Of a stretch of 64,000 bases of DNA, positions 8,200-18,869 are shown piece by piece. The position numbers and the translations under genes were made by a program. Source of the stretch: Zymomonas mobilis (GTDB taxonomy: Bacteria > Pseudomonadota > Alphaproteobacteria > Sphingomonadales > Sphingomonadaceae); contig NZ_VFOF01000001.1 in the NCBI RefSeq assembly GCF_006715975.1, forward strand, positions 1,622,001-1,686,000, read 5' to 3'. Within the stretch, counting starts at the first letter, position 1, and every line of letters starts with the position of its first letter. The notes under the pieces are model-generated. The model searched no databases. It saw only the letters and a list, made by a program, of their open reading frames with translations, and was not told where the DNA came from.

Positions 8200-9468
8200 A
8201 TGAATGGCATGAAAATCAAAACGCCCCAGCCGATTCGTGGCACACAGGACATTTTTGGTGAAGATTCTCTTCGCTTTAACCACGTCGTCAATAAATTTGA
8301 TGAAATACGTCAATTATATGGATTTAAACGTGCCGAGATTCCGGTTTTCGAATCGACGGCTGTTTTTGCCCGTTCTTTGGGTGAGACGACTGATGTCGTT
8401 TCCAAGGAAATGTATAGCTTTCCCGACCGTTCGGGTGAGCAATTAACGCTTCGTCCGGAATTTACGGCTGGATTGACCCGCGCTTATCTGACCAGTGGTT
8501 GGCAGCAATATGCGCCGTGCAAACTGGTAACCCATGGCCCTGTCTTCCGTTATGAACGCCCCCAGAAAGGCCGTTATCGCCAATTTCATCAGATAGATGC
8601 CGAAGTAATCGGTGCGGCTGAACCGGAAGCGGATGTTGAATTGCTTTGCCTTGCGGATCAGTTTCTTGAAGAGCTGGGCATTAAACAGCATGTCACCCTT
8701 CATCTGAATACCTTGGGCGATAGCGTCAGCCGCGAAGCATGGCGTGCCGCTTTGATCGAATATTTCCAAGGGCATTTTGATAGCCTGTCGCAGGAAAGTC
8801 AGGAGCGTCTGGCGCGGAATCCTTTGCGTATTTTAGATTCCAAAGACCCCAATGATAAAATTATTGCTGAAAAAGCCCCTGTCATTGATGATTATTTGAC
8901 CGAAGAAGCCGCGACCTTCTTTAACGCGGTAACCTCCGGCCTTGATGCTGCCGGTGTGGCATGGACCCGTGACCCTCGTTTGGTGCGTGGGCTGGATTAT
9001 TATCGCCATACGGCTTTTGAGTTCATTACAGATCAGCTTGGTGCACAAGGAACTGTGCTTGCGGGTGGACGCTATGATGGTCTTGCGGAAGCATTGGGTG
9101 GTAATTTAACCCCTGCTATCGGATGGGCTGCCGGTATCGAACGTTTGGCGATGCTGATTGAAAAACCGCAGGAAGACGCCATTAAAGTGGCCGTAATCCC
9201 CTTGGGTGATGAATCCAAGAATCCAGCGATTTCTATTCTTGCGAAATTAAGACATGCAGGCATTTCAGCCGATATGTCATGGCGTGGCAACATGAAACGG
9301 CGGATGCAGAAAGCCAATGGCTGGGGCGTTCAATATGCCGTCATTTTGGGTGAAGAAGAATTAGCCCAAAATGCCGCAACCGTCAGAAGTATGGTGACAG
9401 GCGAGCAGCAAAGCATTGCACTCGATCAGATTGTTGACCAAATTTTATCAGAATTGAGGAATAAATGA
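8200..9468 (+). CDS. hisS: Histidyl-tRNA synthetase
   Basis: Class II synthetase that charges tRNA-His. The 422-residue protein begins with PIRGTQDIF, has motif 2 ([16 protein letters not shown], about 114-129), the histidine-specific LVRGLDYY, motif 3 ([14 protein letters not shown]) and a C-terminal anticodon-binding domain (KVAVIPLG onward). The full-length anticodon domain and both His motifs argue that this is the true synthetase and not the paralogue HisZ. The ATG at 8209 is an alternative start. It overlaps prfA by four bases, so hisS-prfA-prmC form an operon. Confidence 0.95.
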   Translation: MNGMKIKTPQPIRGTQDIFGEDSLRFNHVVNKFDEIRQLYGFKRAEIPVFESTAVFARSLGETTDVVSKEMYSFPDRSGEQLTLRPEFTAGLTRAYLTSGWQQYAPCKLVTHGPVFRYERPQKGRYRQFHQIDAEVIGAAEPEADVELLCLADQFLEELGIKQHVTLHLNTLGDSVSREAWRAALIEYFQGHFDSLSQESQERLARNPLRILDSKDPNDKIIAEKAPVIDDYLTEEAATFFNAVTSGLDAAGVAWTRDPRLVRGLDYYRHTAFEFITDQLGAQGTVLAGGRYDGLAEALGGNLTPAIGWAAGIERLAMLIEKPQEDAIKVAVIPLGDESKNPAISILAKLRHAGISADMSWRGNMKRRMQKANGWGVQYAVILGEEELAQNAATVRSMVTGEQQSIALDQIVDQILSELRNK

Positions 9469-10541
9469 TCGCAATTTCACCTGATCGGCTGGCAGCTATT
9501 ATCGCCAGACGGGAAGAATTACAGGCGGAAATGGCACGGCCTGATCTGGATTCCACTCGTCTGGTCGCTTTATCGCGCGAATATTCGGAAGTCGAACCGG
9601 TTGCTTTGGCAGCAGAAGAGGTCGGGCGTTTACGGGAAGAAACCGAAACGCTGGAGGCGATGACCAAAGATGAAGACCCCGAATTACAGGCGATGGCTGT
9701 CGAGGAGTTGGATTCCAATAAAACGGCCTTGGCAGAAGCCGAACGTGCTTTGGCACTTAGCCTGTTGCCACGGGATGCAGCCGATGAACGTTCGGCTATT
9801 CTTGAAGTCCGTGCCGGAACCGGCGGCGATGAAGCCGCTTTGTTCGGCGGTGATTTGTTGAGAATGTATAGCCGTTATGCTGAAGAACGCGGTTGGCGAG
9901 TAGAAATGATTTCAGCCAGTGCTGCCGAGTTAGGTGGCTATAAAGAAGCTGTTATCAGCATTACAGGCGCAGGTGTGTTTGCTCGGTTGAAATTTGAAAG
10001 TGGTGTTCATCGGGTGCAGCGTGTGCCTGTTACCGAAAGTGGTGGACGCATTCACACTTCTGCGGCAACGGTGGCTGTGCTTCCAGAAGCAGAAGAAGTT
10101 GATGTCGCGATTGATGAGCGCGACCTTAGAATTGATATTTTCCGTTCTTCGGGTCCAGGTGGACAGTCGGTGAATACAACGGATTCTGCCGTCCGTATTA
10201 CCCATATCCCCAGTGGCATCGTTGTGAGCCAGCAGGATGAAAAATCCCAGCACAAGAATAAAGCCAAGGCAATGAAAGTGTTGCGGGCGCGGCTTTATGA
10301 AAGAGAGCGCGAAAGATTACATTCCGAGCGGGCTGGGCAGCGTAAATCCATGGTTGGTTCGGGCGATCGTTCTGAACGGATTCGCACCTATAACTTCCCA
10401 CAGGGACGGGTCACGGATCATCGGATCAATCTGACCCTGCATCGTTTGCCAGAAATTTTGGCAGGCCCTGGATTGGATGAAGTCATTACGGCTTTGATCG
10501 CGGAGGATGAAGCAGAAAGACTGGCAAGTCTGGATGATTGA
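9465..10541 (+). CDS. prfA: Peptide chain release factor 1
   Basis: RF1 recognises UAA and UAG stop codons and triggers peptide release. The 358-residue protein has the normal length, the GGQ catalytic motif in [16 protein letters not shown] (about residues 226-241), and the PxT codon-recognition tripeptide as PVT in [18 protein letters not shown] in place of the enterobacterial PAT is a tolerated variant and still marks RF1, since RF2 has SPF. Its neighbour prmC methylates the GGQ glutamine. It overlaps hisS and prmC. Confidence 0.96.
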   Translation: MIAISPDRLAAIIARREELQAEMARPDLDSTRLVALSREYSEVEPVALAAEEVGRLREETETLEAMTKDEDPELQAMAVEELDSNKTALAEAERALALSLLPRDAADERSAILEVRAGTGGDEAALFGGDLLRMYSRYAEERGWRVEMISASAAELGGYKEAVISITGAGVFARLKFESGVHRVQRVPVTESGGRIHTSAATVAVLPEAEEVDVAIDERDLRIDIFRSSGPGGQSVNTTDSAVRITHIPSGIVVSQQDEKSQHKNKAKAMKVLRARLYERERERLHSERAGQRKSMVGSGDRSERIRTYNFPQGRVTDHRINLTLHRLPEILAGPGLDEVITALIAEDEAERLASLDD

Positions 10542-11397
10542 GAACTCTGACGGGCAAGAAAAAACATTATCTATCACCGAAGCTTTGCGCGAAGCTGCGC
10601 GTGATCTAGCAAGCCTTAGCATGACGGCGCGGCTCGATTCCGAATTGCTGATGGCATATAGCTTGGGCATAGAGCGGGATTCCCTGTTATTAGGCGCGTG
10701 GGGCGATAAAGCCGCCCCACCTGCTTTTTTTGAAGCGGTGAAGCGTCGAAAAAAGAATGAACCGATTGCTTATATTCTTGGTTATCGTGATTTTTGGACG
10801 CTGCGCCTGACCGTCACGCCCGATGTGTTAATTCCTCGTCCTGACAGCGAAACGCTGATTGAAACGGCGATTACCTATTTTCGTGAGCATCAATTTCAGC
10901 CTGAAAAGATTTTGGATCTGGGTACTGGATCCGGGGCATTACTGTTAGCGGCGCTGGATGAATGGAAAGAAGCACAAGGATTAGCTGTGGATGCGTCACC
11001 GGCAGCTTTGAAAATTGCCCGCCTCAATGCGGAGAAATGCGGTTTACTGCCACGTGCCGATTTTAAAATCGGTCACTGGGGGCAAGAGATCGAACAGAAA
11101 TTCGATCTTTTGTTATGTAATCCGCCTTATATCTCCCGAGATGCGATGATGCCTGCCGATGTTTTGCATTATGAACCGCATTTAGCTCTATTTGGGGGCG
11201 AAGATGGTCTGAGTGATTATCGCGAGGTGATACCGGAGATCCCTTCCCTTTTGACAGAACGCGGAATTGCTTGCCTAGAAATAGGATTCGATCAGGCTGA
11301 AACGGTTAGCTTGATCGCGAAAGAGACTGGGCTAAAGAGTCAGATTTTTTGTGATATTGAACAAAGACCACGCTGTATTTTGCTCAATCGGCAGTAA
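10534..11397 (+). CDS. prmC: Release factor glutamine methyltransferase
   Basis: PrmC (HemK) uses SAM to N5-methylate the Gln of the GGQ motif in RF1 and RF2. Visible motifs are the SAM-binding [14 protein letters not shown] (about residues 127-140) and the catalytic NPPYIS (about 200-205), with an N-terminal helical RF-binding domain. I chose the ATG at 10534, which overlaps the prfA stop; an in-frame ATG at 10507 would add nine residues. Third gene of hisS-prfA-prmC; the substrate is encoded next door. Confidence 0.94.
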   Translation: MIENSDGQEKTLSITEALREAARDLASLSMTARLDSELLMAYSLGIERDSLLLGAWGDKAAPPAFFEAVKRRKKNEPIAYILGYRDFWTLRLTVTPDVLIPRPDSETLIETAITYFREHQFQPEKILDLGTGSGALLLAALDEWKEAQGLAVDASPAALKIARLNAEKCGLLPRADFKIGHWGQEIEQKFDLLLCNPPYISRDAMMPADVLHYEPHLALFGGEDGLSDYREVIPEIPSLLTERGIACLEIGFDQAETVSLIAKETGLKSQIFCDIEQRPRCILLNRQ

Positions 11398-11431
11398 TTT
11401 TTCAGTTTTTTTCGAAAAATCTGTAGATATC

Positions 11432-11611
11432 TCAATATAATGCTTGGATTTGTCGGCTAGACTGCTTAAGAAAGAGGTAGGCAAACAAAAGTAAGCTGGC
11501 ATTAAAGCCCGACTTTTTGAGCCAATTCCCAATGGTAGCTTCATGGCGTTCCCGATGTTCTTTTTCGGGGCAGATATCAAAACGTCGTAACAGCTCCAGA
11601 AGTTCTGACAT
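11432..11611 (-). CDS. Possible small protein (59 residues), unknown
   Basis: An ATG-initiated frame of 59 codons runs antisense in the gap after prmC. The product is charged in its first half (RRFDICPEKEHRERHE) and more hydrophobic later (NASLLLFAYLFLK), which looks protein-like rather than random. There is no good ribosome-binding site; a TTGACA hexamer lies about 20 bases before the ATG, so if real it might be translated from a nearly leaderless RNA. I recognise no family. It may be a spurious frame. Confidence 0.35.
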   Translation of the reverse strand: MSELLELLRRFDICPEKEHRERHEATIGNWLKKSGFNASLLLFAYLFLKQSSRQIQALY

Positions 11612-11705
11612 TGACTTTAGGCAATGTCTGTCAAGGGGGAATAACGTAGCCCGCCATTTCCGGCATAACGGATGAAATAATTTTACTTCCCGTTATCTGG
11701 TCGCA

Positions 11706-12797
11706 ATGGCGGATGGTGACTTAACCACCAGCAGTGACGAAGGCAGCGAACAGTTGATCAATAATCGTCAGAACGGCCGACGCCGTGGGCGTAGCGGGGG
11801 CTTGCCCCGGTCTAATTCCAATAATGGAATGGATCGCAATAATCGTATCGATAACCGTGCACGCGGAAATGCAAGTCAGCTTCATGAAAAATACAAGGCG
11901 CTGGCTCGGGATATGCAATTGCAAGGTGATCGGGTAATGACCGAATATTACCTTCAATTCGCAGATCATTATTTCCGTATTCTTAATGACAATAGACTTC
12001 GTTATGAAGAAGCGCGGATGCGAGATCGTAATTTATTACCGGAAGGTGATAATAACGAACAGGTCATAGACAACCGTTCATCCATGGATAATAGGCAAAA
12101 TGCTGATAATTCACGTCAGCCTATGGATAACCGGTTTGATAACCGCCGCACCCCTGCCTATAACAACAATGCCGAAAACCGGATAAGACGACCTCGACGA
12201 GCTATTGGTGACAACCGTATGGCTGGTGATGATCGCAATAACGGCGATAACGGATATAGCGATAACGGCTATAACGCGAACACCAATAATAACGAATACA
12301 ACAATCCCGTGCGCGCAAGACGGATCGTAGAAAACAACGATCGTTATGATATGCGGGCAGATTTTAACGACCGAGAAGAAAACCGGATGGTTGAAACCGC
12401 TATGCCGGTTCAGCCCCAGCCGAGTCTTCCGGTAGAAGCAACAGATCAAGAAGTTGCAGCACCGCCTGTGCGTCGCCGTGGACGCCGCCCGAAAGCCGTT
12501 GTTGAAGCTGAAGCCCGCAAGGCAGCCGAAGCCGCACAGCGTTATGCAGAAGGTGGAATTCAGGAAAACAATATAGAAGCGGTTGCAGCGCCTTCCACTG
12601 ACACCATGGCAGAAGCACCGGTAAGACGGCGTGGACGTCGGCCGAAAGCCGTTATTGAGGCAGAAGCCCGTTTGGAAGCAGATCGTTTGCCGCCAGCAAC
12701 CAATCCAATTGAAACCGCTGATCAGGAAGAAGAAAAGCCACGTCGTCGCGGACGTCGGCCGAAAGCGGAAACTGAAAGCGTAACCGTAGAAGCTTAA
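11706..12797 (+). CDS. DUF4167-family protein with three RRRGRRPK modules
   Basis: The N-terminus has the NRQNGRRRGRS and NRARGNASQLHEKYKALARDMQLQGDRV...YYLQFADHYFRIL segments (about residues 20-95) that define alphaproteobacterial DUF4167. The middle is a long disordered Asn/Asp/Arg-rich region. The C-terminal 140 residues repeat RRRGRRPKA(V) three times (about 254, 303 and 346), joined by Glu/Ala-rich helices; the motif resembles AT-hooks and other basic nucleic-acid-binding tails. The function is not known; binding to RNA or DNA is inference from composition. Monocistronic, ended by a strong terminator shared with the convergent ABC gene. Confidence 0.85.
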   Translation: MADGDLTTSSDEGSEQLINNRQNGRRRGRSGGLPRSNSNNGMDRNNRIDNRARGNASQLHEKYKALARDMQLQGDRVMTEYYLQFADHYFRILNDNRLRYEEARMRDRNLLPEGDNNEQVIDNRSSMDNRQNADNSRQPMDNRFDNRRTPAYNNNAENRIRRPRRAIGDNRMAGDDRNNGDNGYSDNGYNANTNNNEYNNPVRARRIVENNDRYDMRADFNDREENRMVETAMPVQPQPSLPVEATDQEVAAPPVRRRGRRPKAVVEAEARKAAEAAQRYAEGGIQENNIEAVAAPSTDTMAEAPVRRRGRRPKAVIEAEARLEADRLPPATNPIETADQEEEKPRRRGRRPKAETESVTVEA

Positions 12798-12820
12798 TAA
12801 AAACGGCTTTTTCGATATAA

Positions 12821-12850
12821 AAAAGGGGATAATTGTTATCCCCTTTTTTT
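12821..12850. terminator. Bidirectional terminator
   Basis: AAAAGGGGATAA and TTATCCCCTTTT form a 12-bp stem around a three-base loop, flanked by A and T runs, between the convergent DUF4167 and ABC exporter genes. It can serve both. Confidence 0.92.
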
Positions 12851-12863
12851 GTGCATTTTAAAA

Positions 12864-14651
12864 TTAATTCTTTTGGCTCTGTCTTTGCCACATCATGGCA
12901 TAGATACCTTTTTGATCTAATAAGCTTTGATGATTGCCTCGTTCGACAATCCTTCCCTGTTCTAGAACGATAATTTGATCAGCATGAACAATCGTTGATA
13001 ACCGGTGCGCGATAATAATGGTCGTCCGTTGTTTGGCGATTTGATTTAAAGTAGCCTGTATATCGGCTTCGCTATGGCTATCTAGCGCACTGGTTGCCTC
13101 ATCAAATAACAAGATAGGCGGATTTTTCAGCAATGTTCGGGCAATGGCTATCCGTTGTTTTTCGCCGCCTGATAATTTTAAACCCCTTTCACCGACAGCC
13201 GTCTGATAGCCTTGTGGTAAAGAATTTATAAAATCGGCAATAGCAGCTCCCCTCGCCGCCTGTTTTACCTCTTCAGGCGACGCATCTGGGCGACCATATC
13301 GGATATTATATTCGATTGTATCGTTAAACAGGACGATATCCTGTGGCACCATGCCCAAGATTTGCCGCAGCGAATGTTGCGTTACATCCCTGATGTCTTG
13401 GTTATCAATTAATATTCGACCGTCGGTTACATCATAAAAACGATATAAAAGCCGAACTAAGGTCGATTTTCCGGCACCAGAAGAACCAACAATTGCCAAG
13501 CTTTGTCCAGCCGGAATAGTGAAATCAATATCTTTTAAAATAGGGCGATCTGAATGATACTGAAATTGCACATGTTCAAAGCGAACTTCACCAGTATTCA
13601 CCTTTAGTGCGGGGGCATTAGCCTTATCCTGTAAAGTTGCCTTGGTATCAATTAAACGGAATACAGCGGCCATATCCGTCAGGCCTTGCCTGACCTGCCG
13701 ATAAACGGTGCCTAGAAAGTCTAAAGGCCGAAAAAGCTGAAGCAGTAAGCTGTTAATTAGGACCACGTCACCGACACTGAAACGGTTATGGCTCCACCCC
13801 CAGATGGTGAAAATCATACCGCCAGCCATGAGGATATTGGTAATCAGAGATTGACCGATATTCAGGGAAGCCAGCGAGGTTTCAACCTTAACGGTCGCAT
13901 CAGAAAGATCACCTGCAATTTTGGAATAGCGTTTAGTCTCTAAACTCTCTGCATTAAAATACTTAACAGTTTCATAATTAAGTAAGGAGTCTAAAGCGCA
14001 TTGCCCCGCTTGCTGGTCGTATTCTGTCCATTGACGACGTAAGGCAACGCGCCGCTCAGTTATGATACGGGTAAAGAGAATATAAATAGCGATCATACCT
14101 AATGTCGCTATAACCATGCTCCATCCCCAGCCGGAAAGAACAAAAATCACGCAGGTAGCGATCAATTCGAAGATCGTAGGGCCTATATTGAAAATGAGAT
14201 AATAAAGCATTGAATCAATGCTTTTAGTGCCTCGCTCGATAATCCTTGTTAAGGATCCTGTGCGTCGTTCGAGGTGAAAAGACAAAGGTAAATCGTGAAG
14301 ATGTTTGAATAATTCTACCGCTAATTCTTTTGCAGCATTCTGCCCGACGGCTTCAAAGATAGCATTTCGCAAATTATCGAATAAAACGCCCCCGAAACGG
14401 CTGGCTGCGTAAGCAGTTGCCAAAGCCATGGCCATCGTTGCCCCTGTTTTTTCAGTCGGAACCATGTGATCTATGACGCCTTTATAGGCGAAAGGCATCA
14501 TGAGAATAATGGCCTTTGAAAAAAGAACCATGACCAAAGCCAGTATAAGTCTGATTTTGAGGTCACGGTGATTTTTAGGCCAGAGGTAACGTAAAAAACG
14601 CCTCAAATTTGTTAATGAATCATGAGGGTATTCTTTACCTTTAACAGCCAT
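12864..14651 (-). CDS. Atm1-type ABC exporter (fused membrane and ATPase domains)
   Basis: This 595-residue half-transporter has six membrane helices (about 35-320) and a C-terminal ATPase with Walker A GSSGAGKST, signature LSGGEKQR, Walker B ILLFDEATSALD and the switch His in IIIAHRLST. The membrane domain carries the Atm1/HMT1 signatures FNIGPTIFEL and RRTGSLTRIIERGTKSI, which line the glutathione-binding cavity. Relatives export glutathione-linked metal or sulfur compounds across the inner membrane, and the mitochondrial member supports cytosolic Fe-S assembly. It works as a homodimer. It lies just beyond the pheT terminator and ends at the terminator shared with the DUF4167 gene. Confidence 0.92.
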   Translation of the reverse strand: MAVKGKEYPHDSLTNLRRFLRYLWPKNHRDLKIRLILALVMVLFSKAIILMMPFAYKGVIDHMVPTEKTGATMAMALATAYAASRFGGVLFDNLRNAIFEAVGQNAAKELAVELFKHLHDLPLSFHLERRTGSLTRIIERGTKSIDSMLYYLIFNIGPTIFELIATCVIFVLSGWGWSMVIATLGMIAIYILFTRIITERRVALRRQWTEYDQQAGQCALDSLLNYETVKYFNAESLETKRYSKIAGDLSDATVKVETSLASLNIGQSLITNILMAGGMIFTIWGWSHNRFSVGDVVLINSLLLQLFRPLDFLGTVYRQVRQGLTDMAAVFRLIDTKATLQDKANAPALKVNTGEVRFEHVQFQYHSDRPILKDIDFTIPAGQSLAIVGSSGAGKSTLVRLLYRFYDVTDGRILIDNQDIRDVTQHSLRQILGMVPQDIVLFNDTIEYNIRYGRPDASPEEVKQAARGAAIADFINSLPQGYQTAVGERGLKLSGGEKQRIAIARTLLKNPPILLFDEATSALDSHSEADIQATLNQIAKQRTTIIIAHRLSTIVHADQIIVLEQGRIVERGNHQSLLDQKGIYAMMWQRQSQKN

Positions 14652-14669
14652 TAACTTTCCTCAAAAAGA

Positions 14670-14703
14670 CAAAAAAGAGGCGGGCATGATGACATACCCG
14701 CCT
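14670..14703 (-). terminator. Terminator after pheT
   Basis: AGGCGGG and CCCGCCT form a stem with a 12-base loop; on the minus strand a TTTTTT run follows. It separates pheT from the ABC exporter gene. Confidence 0.85.
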
Positions 14704-14726
14704 TGAATAAAACAAATTTTTTAATT

Positions 14727-17096
14727 TTAGGCTCTAAGGCGAGCCCCTCTTTTGGCGGCAGCCGCAACAATTTTGTCGCTAATTGCCTGTAATTCAGCAT
14801 CGGTGAAACTTTTTTCAGCCGGTTGCAGCATTACTTCAATGCCCAAAGATTTTTCATTCTGGTCAATCGTTTCACCCGTAAAGACGTCAAAGACACGGGC
14901 TTCTACGATAGCGCTTTTATCCGCCCCTGCGATGCTACGTACCAGATCAGCGGCCGGAATTTCTTTCGGCAACAAGAAGGCAAAGTCGCGATAGACAGGC
15001 TGAAGCAGGCTTGGAGCATAAGGCTGGCGCAATTGCCCAGAATTTTTGCGAACCGGTAAGGCATCTAAGAAGATTTCTGCCCCGATAACCGGCCCTTCCA
15101 TATTAAATTCAGCCAGAATAGCTGGATGGATTTCGCCAAAAACCGCTAATGTGTTTTTAGGTCCAAGGCATAAACGACTAGAACGTCCTGGATGATAAAC
15201 GTCACCTGCGTCACCCATCAGTTGTAATCTTTCAACCGGCATCCCGACCGAATCCAGCATAGCGGATACGGCAGTTTTAGCATCGTAGGCATCAAAATTC
15301 TGGCTTTTGCCATATTGCCAATCGCGGCTCATCCGTTCGCCAGCAAAAATCAGACCCAAGGTTGGGCGTTCAGCTTCTTGCAAATAGCGGCGGCCGACTT
15401 CGAATAACCGAATGGTGGATTGCCCCCGATCACGGTTACGCTTGGCTGCCGTCAACAATCCTGGCAATAAAGACGGACGCATGACCTTCATGTCTTCGCT
15501 AATCGGATTAGCAAGTTTCCAGAAAGCACCGCCAAAAATATTGGCGTCTTTTTCTGAAATGAAGCTCCATGTTACCGCTTCATTCATACCAAAAGCGGCA
15601 GCTGCACGACGCACACGCCGTTCAGTCAACTGACCATGGGTTGCAATCGGTCTTGCGACGCCATCGCCCCGATCAAGAGCAGCTGATGGGACATTTTCGA
15701 GTCCTTCGATTCTGACAATGTCGGCGACAATATCGGCCACCACACTGACATCACGGCGGAAACTCGGCACTCGAACGCGCCAGCCCGCATCGATGGCAAA
15801 GCCTAACTGTTCAAGAATTTCGCGTTGGCGTGCTGGTGGCACATCCATAGCCGCAAGTGACGTCACATAAGAAGGATCATAGGCAATGACCGGCACAGTA
15901 GAAGGCGCTTCGCCAAGAGTAACAGCTGGCGTTGCCTTACCACCGCAGAAATCCAAAACCATGCGCGCTGCAATTTGCAGCCCTTCGCTTAAGAAAGAAG
16001 GATCGACACCCCGTTCAAAACGGATGCGAGCATCAGAAGCTAAGCCCAATTTCTGACCGGCTTGCGAAATCGCAGCAGGATCAAAATAGGCGCATTCAAT
16101 GATAACATCCGTGGTTGAACCAGAAACACTTCCGCTTTCAGCGCCCATAATACCGGCAATATTCTTAACGCCTAGATCATCGGCAATAACCGTAATCGAA
16201 GGATCAAGATCATAGCTTTTACCGTTTAAAGCTTCGATCTTTTCGTTATTTTTGGCCTTGCGCGCTGTCAACGTGCCTTTGACCACACCAGCGTCATAGA
16301 CATGAAGCGGACGCCCCAAATCAAACATGATGTAATTAGTAATATCGACCAAAGCAGAAGTAGGCCGAAAACCAATAGCCCGTAATCTTCTTGCCATCCA
16401 TTCAGGTGAAGGACCGTTTTGGATACCGCGAATAAGTTGACCGAAAAAGGCCGGGCAGCATTCTTTATCTTCGACAGCAATTGCAGCTGGTGCCGCATCA
16501 GTTACAGGCACCCGAGGAATAGCCAAAGGCTTAAAGCGTCCGATGCCAGCGGTTGCCAAATCGCGCGCCAAACCACGAACACCCATACAATCTTGACGAT
16601 CAGGGGTAATCGCGACGTCGAAAACCGGATCATCTAACCCAGCCCATTCGACATAAGATTGTCCGATGGGGGCTTCATGCGGTAAGTCGAGAATACCCTC
16701 ATGCTCGTCGCCAAGGCCAAGTTCGCGGATAGAACACATCATACCGCGGCTTTCGATACCACGGATAGCCGCGACTTTCAGGGTAACGTCAATACCCGGC
16801 ACATAAACACCAGGGGCTGCAAAAACACCGACTAAGCCGGCGCGAGCATTAGATGCACCACATACGACTTGTAACGGTTCAGATTCGCCAACATCCACAG
16901 CTAGAATTTGAAGACGATCAGCTTGTGGGTGGCGTTCCGCCGTCAGAACCCGAGCGATCCGGAAAGCCTCTAAGCCCTCAGCCGGATTATGAACGGATTC
17001 AACTTCGTGACCGATGCGGGTCAACGTATCCGCGATTTCCTGAACAGAAGCTTCTGTTTCCAGATGTTCTTTTAACCATGAAAGCGTGAATTTCAT
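14727..17096 (-). CDS. pheT: Phenylalanyl-tRNA synthetase beta subunit
   Basis: With PheS it forms the alpha2-beta2 enzyme that charges tRNA-Phe. The 789-residue protein starts with [17 protein letters not shown], has an EMAP-like tRNA-binding domain (about 40-150), the B3/B4 editing region that removes mischarged tyrosine, the B5 domain, and the C-terminal ferredoxin-like anticodon-binding domain ([18 protein letters not shown] onward). Length is normal. Its start overlaps the pheS stop by four bases. Confidence 0.97.
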   Translation of the reverse strand: MKFTLSWLKEHLETEASVQEIADTLTRIGHEVESVHNPAEGLEAFRIARVLTAERHPQADRLQILAVDVGESEPLQVVCGASNARAGLVGVFAAPGVYVPGIDVTLKVAAIRGIESRGMMCSIRELGLGDEHEGILDLPHEAPIGQSYVEWAGLDDPVFDVAITPDRQDCMGVRGLARDLATAGIGRFKPLAIPRVPVTDAAPAAIAVEDKECCPAFFGQLIRGIQNGPSPEWMARRLRAIGFRPTSALVDITNYIMFDLGRPLHVYDAGVVKGTLTARKAKNNEKIEALNGKSYDLDPSITVIADDLGVKNIAGIMGAESGSVSGSTTDVIIECAYFDPAAISQAGQKLGLASDARIRFERGVDPSFLSEGLQIAARMVLDFCGGKATPAVTLGEAPSTVPVIAYDPSYVTSLAAMDVPPARQREILEQLGFAIDAGWRVRVPSFRRDVSVVADIVADIVRIEGLENVPSAALDRGDGVARPIATHGQLTERRVRRAAAAFGMNEAVTWSFISEKDANIFGGAFWKLANPISEDMKVMRPSLLPGLLTAAKRNRDRGQSTIRLFEVGRRYLQEAERPTLGLIFAGERMSRDWQYGKSQNFDAYDAKTAVSAMLDSVGMPVERLQLMGDAGDVYHPGRSSRLCLGPKNTLAVFGEIHPAILAEFNMEGPVIGAEIFLDALPVRKNSGQLRQPYAPSLLQPVYRDFAFLLPKEIPAADLVRSIAGADKSAIVEARVFDVFTGETIDQNEKSLGIEVMLQPAEKSFTDAELQAISDKIVAAAAKRGARLRA

Positions 17097-18193
17097 GCGC
17101 CGACTCCTCCAGAAAGTGTGGGCACGTCAAGCGCGGCAAAGCCAAAGTGACGCAGCCAGCGCAAATCGCCGTCAAAGAAAGCCCGTAAATCATCCATGCC
17201 ATATTTCAGCATGGCCAAGCGATCGATACCGCAACCGAAGGCAAAACCCTGCCATACATTGGGATCAAGACCGCAAGCGGTAATCACATTGGGATGCACC
17301 ATGCCGGAGCCAAGGATTTCCATCCAGCCATCAGGGTCTTTCCCACCAATGATACGGCGTCCCTTTTCAAGGGTATAGCCGACATCAACTTCCATTGAAG
17401 GTTCGGTAAACGGAAAATAACTGGGACGTAAGCGGAGAACGATATCATCGCGTTCGAAATATGCGCGAACAAAGGTTTCTAACGTCCATTTCAAATGTCC
17501 AAGATGCACGCCTTTATCGATGACCAGTCCTTCAACCTGATGAAACATCGGCGTGTGAGTGGCATCTGAATCCGAACGATAGGTACGTCCCGGTGCGATG
17601 ATACGAATAGGTGGCTCTTGCCCCTTCATCGTCCTGATCTGAACCGGCGAAGTATGCGTCCGCAGCAGCATTCGACCTTTATCACCGTTACTGGCAGCAC
17701 CTTCTTGGGGTTCAAAATAGAAGGTATCATGCATTGCCCGTGCAGGATGACTTTCCGGAATATTTAATGCACTGAAATTATGCCATTCGTCTTCGATTTC
17801 AGGGCCGCTTGCAACGGCGAAACCAAGGTCCGCAAAAATTTCAGCCAGCTCATCCATTACCTGACTGACTGGATGAAGCGAGCCTTTTGGGATTTTGGGA
17901 GACGGCAAGGAAAGATCAATAGTTTCACTTGCAAGCTTTTCGTTGAGCAATGCCGTTTCCAAGGCTTGCTTACGATCAGCAATCCCTTGAGCCACTTCCT
18001 GACGCAAGCTATGGATTACAGGCCCTTTTTCCTGCCGCTCTTCCGGTGTCATTTTTCCGAGCGATTTCAAAAGCGCCGTGACAACCCCTTGTTTCCCAAG
18101 GGCATGGACGCGCACAGATTCTAAGCCGGCCAAATCCTCTGATTGAGAGATCTGGCCGATCAGATCGGCTTTCAGATTATCTAGATCGGTCAT
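17093..18193 (-). CDS. pheS: Phenylalanyl-tRNA synthetase alpha subunit
   Basis: Catalytic class II subunit of phenylalanyl-tRNA synthetase. Motifs include [26 protein letters not shown], the motif 2 region and the motif 3 segment [18 protein letters not shown] near the C-terminus, with an N-terminal coiled coil that touches tRNA. I chose the ATG at 18193 (366 residues), giving [11 protein letters not shown]; longer in-frame starts reach a GTG at 18262 and no ribosome-binding site clearly decides. The upstream leader holds hairpins that could regulate the operon. Confidence 0.94.
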   Translation of the reverse strand: MTDLDNLKADLIGQISQSEDLAGLESVRVHALGKQGVVTALLKSLGKMTPEERQEKGPVIHSLRQEVAQGIADRKQALETALLNEKLASETIDLSLPSPKIPKGSLHPVSQVMDELAEIFADLGFAVASGPEIEDEWHNFSALNIPESHPARAMHDTFYFEPQEGAASNGDKGRMLLRTHTSPVQIRTMKGQEPPIRIIAPGRTYRSDSDATHTPMFHQVEGLVIDKGVHLGHLKWTLETFVRAYFERDDIVLRLRPSYFPFTEPSMEVDVGYTLEKGRRIIGGKDPDGWMEILGSGMVHPNVITACGLDPNVWQGFAFGCGIDRLAMLKYGMDDLRAFFDGDLRWLRHFGFAALDVPTLSGGVGA

Positions 18194-18343
18194 GCTTTCC
18201 ATCATTTTTGTGACCATAGCCTGTTTAACGCGCTGTTCGTTGGAAGGAGATATGAGTATCACCCTTTAATAGCGGAAAAAATCCAAAAGATTTTTGCTCT
18301 ATTCAGCCGATATCAGACAGTAAATCATTAAATTTTCCCAGAA

Positions 18344-18378
18344 CGCATCTTCATGCGGTTTGGCCGGATGAAGATGCG
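18344..18378 (-). repeat. Hairpin in the pheS leader
   Basis: CGCATCTTCATGCGG and CCGGATGAAGATGCG form a 15-bp stem with one mismatch and a five-base loop, between the rplT terminator and pheS. It would lie in the pheST leader RNA if transcription starts upstream. No U-run follows directly. Confidence 0.45.
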
Positions 18379-18399
18379 CACTGGACTGTATAACAAAAG

Positions 18400-18437
18400 A
18401 AGGCATAGAAACGCCCGAAAGAGTGCTCCTATGCCTT
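18400..18437 (-). terminator. Terminator after rplT
   Basis: AAGGCATAG (18400-18408) and CTATGCCTT (18429-18437) form a 9-bp stem, followed on the minus strand by TCTTTTGTT. It closes the rpmI-rplT transcript. Confidence 0.75.
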
Positions 18438-18478
18438 TTTCAATCACCTTAAGAAAGCGATTTTTAAAAGCTTAATCA

Positions 18479-18856
18479 TCAAGCGGCAACGCGTGCGCCT
18501 TCAGGTAAAGCTGATTTGACCTGAGCAATGATTGCGCTGAAAGCAGCGGATTCATTCATAGCAAGGTCGGCCAGAACTTTACGGTCAAGATCAAGACCGG
18601 TTAATTTCAGACCATACATAAAGACACCATAGGTCAAGCCTTCTGCGCGGACAGCAGCGTTAATACGCTGAATCCAAAGTGCGCGGAAAGAACGCTTTTT
18701 AACCTTACGGTCGCGATAAGCATACTGACCGGCTTTTTCGACTGCCTGACGGGCAATACGAATGGTATTTTTCCGGCGGCCATAATAACCTTTGGCCTGA
18801 TCCAGAATCCGCGTATGTTTTGCGCGCGTCGTAGTACCGCGTTTTACACGTGCCAT
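18479..18856 (-). CDS. rplT: 50S ribosomal protein L20
   Basis: L20 binds 23S rRNA early in large-subunit assembly. The 125-residue product has the usual length and the conserved basic N-terminal helix with [26 protein letters not shown] split across residues 14-39, then [22 protein letters not shown]. It lies 13 bases after rpmI in the conserved rpmI-rplT pair. In other bacteria L20 represses translation of this operon by binding its leader; whether that holds here is not visible. Confidence 0.98.
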   Translation of the reverse strand: MARVKRGTTTRAKHTRILDQAKGYYGRRKNTIRIARQAVEKAGQYAYRDRKVKKRSFRALWIQRINAAVRAEGLTYGVFMYGLKLTGLDLDRKVLADLAMNESAAFSAIIAQVKSALPEGARVAA

Positions 18857-18869
18857 CTATCAGCCTCCC

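Noticed and set aside
8200-9468. hisS as HisZ (regulatory paralogue)
   Set aside because: Both histidine motifs and the full C-terminal anticodon-binding domain are present and the gene is in a hisS-prfA-prmC operon, so it is the true synthetase.
11332-11580. 82-codon minus-strand ORF at the prmC end
   Set aside because: It overlaps prmC antisense and gives Lys/Ser-rich text with no family features. The frame at 11432-11611 is a better candidate in the same gap.
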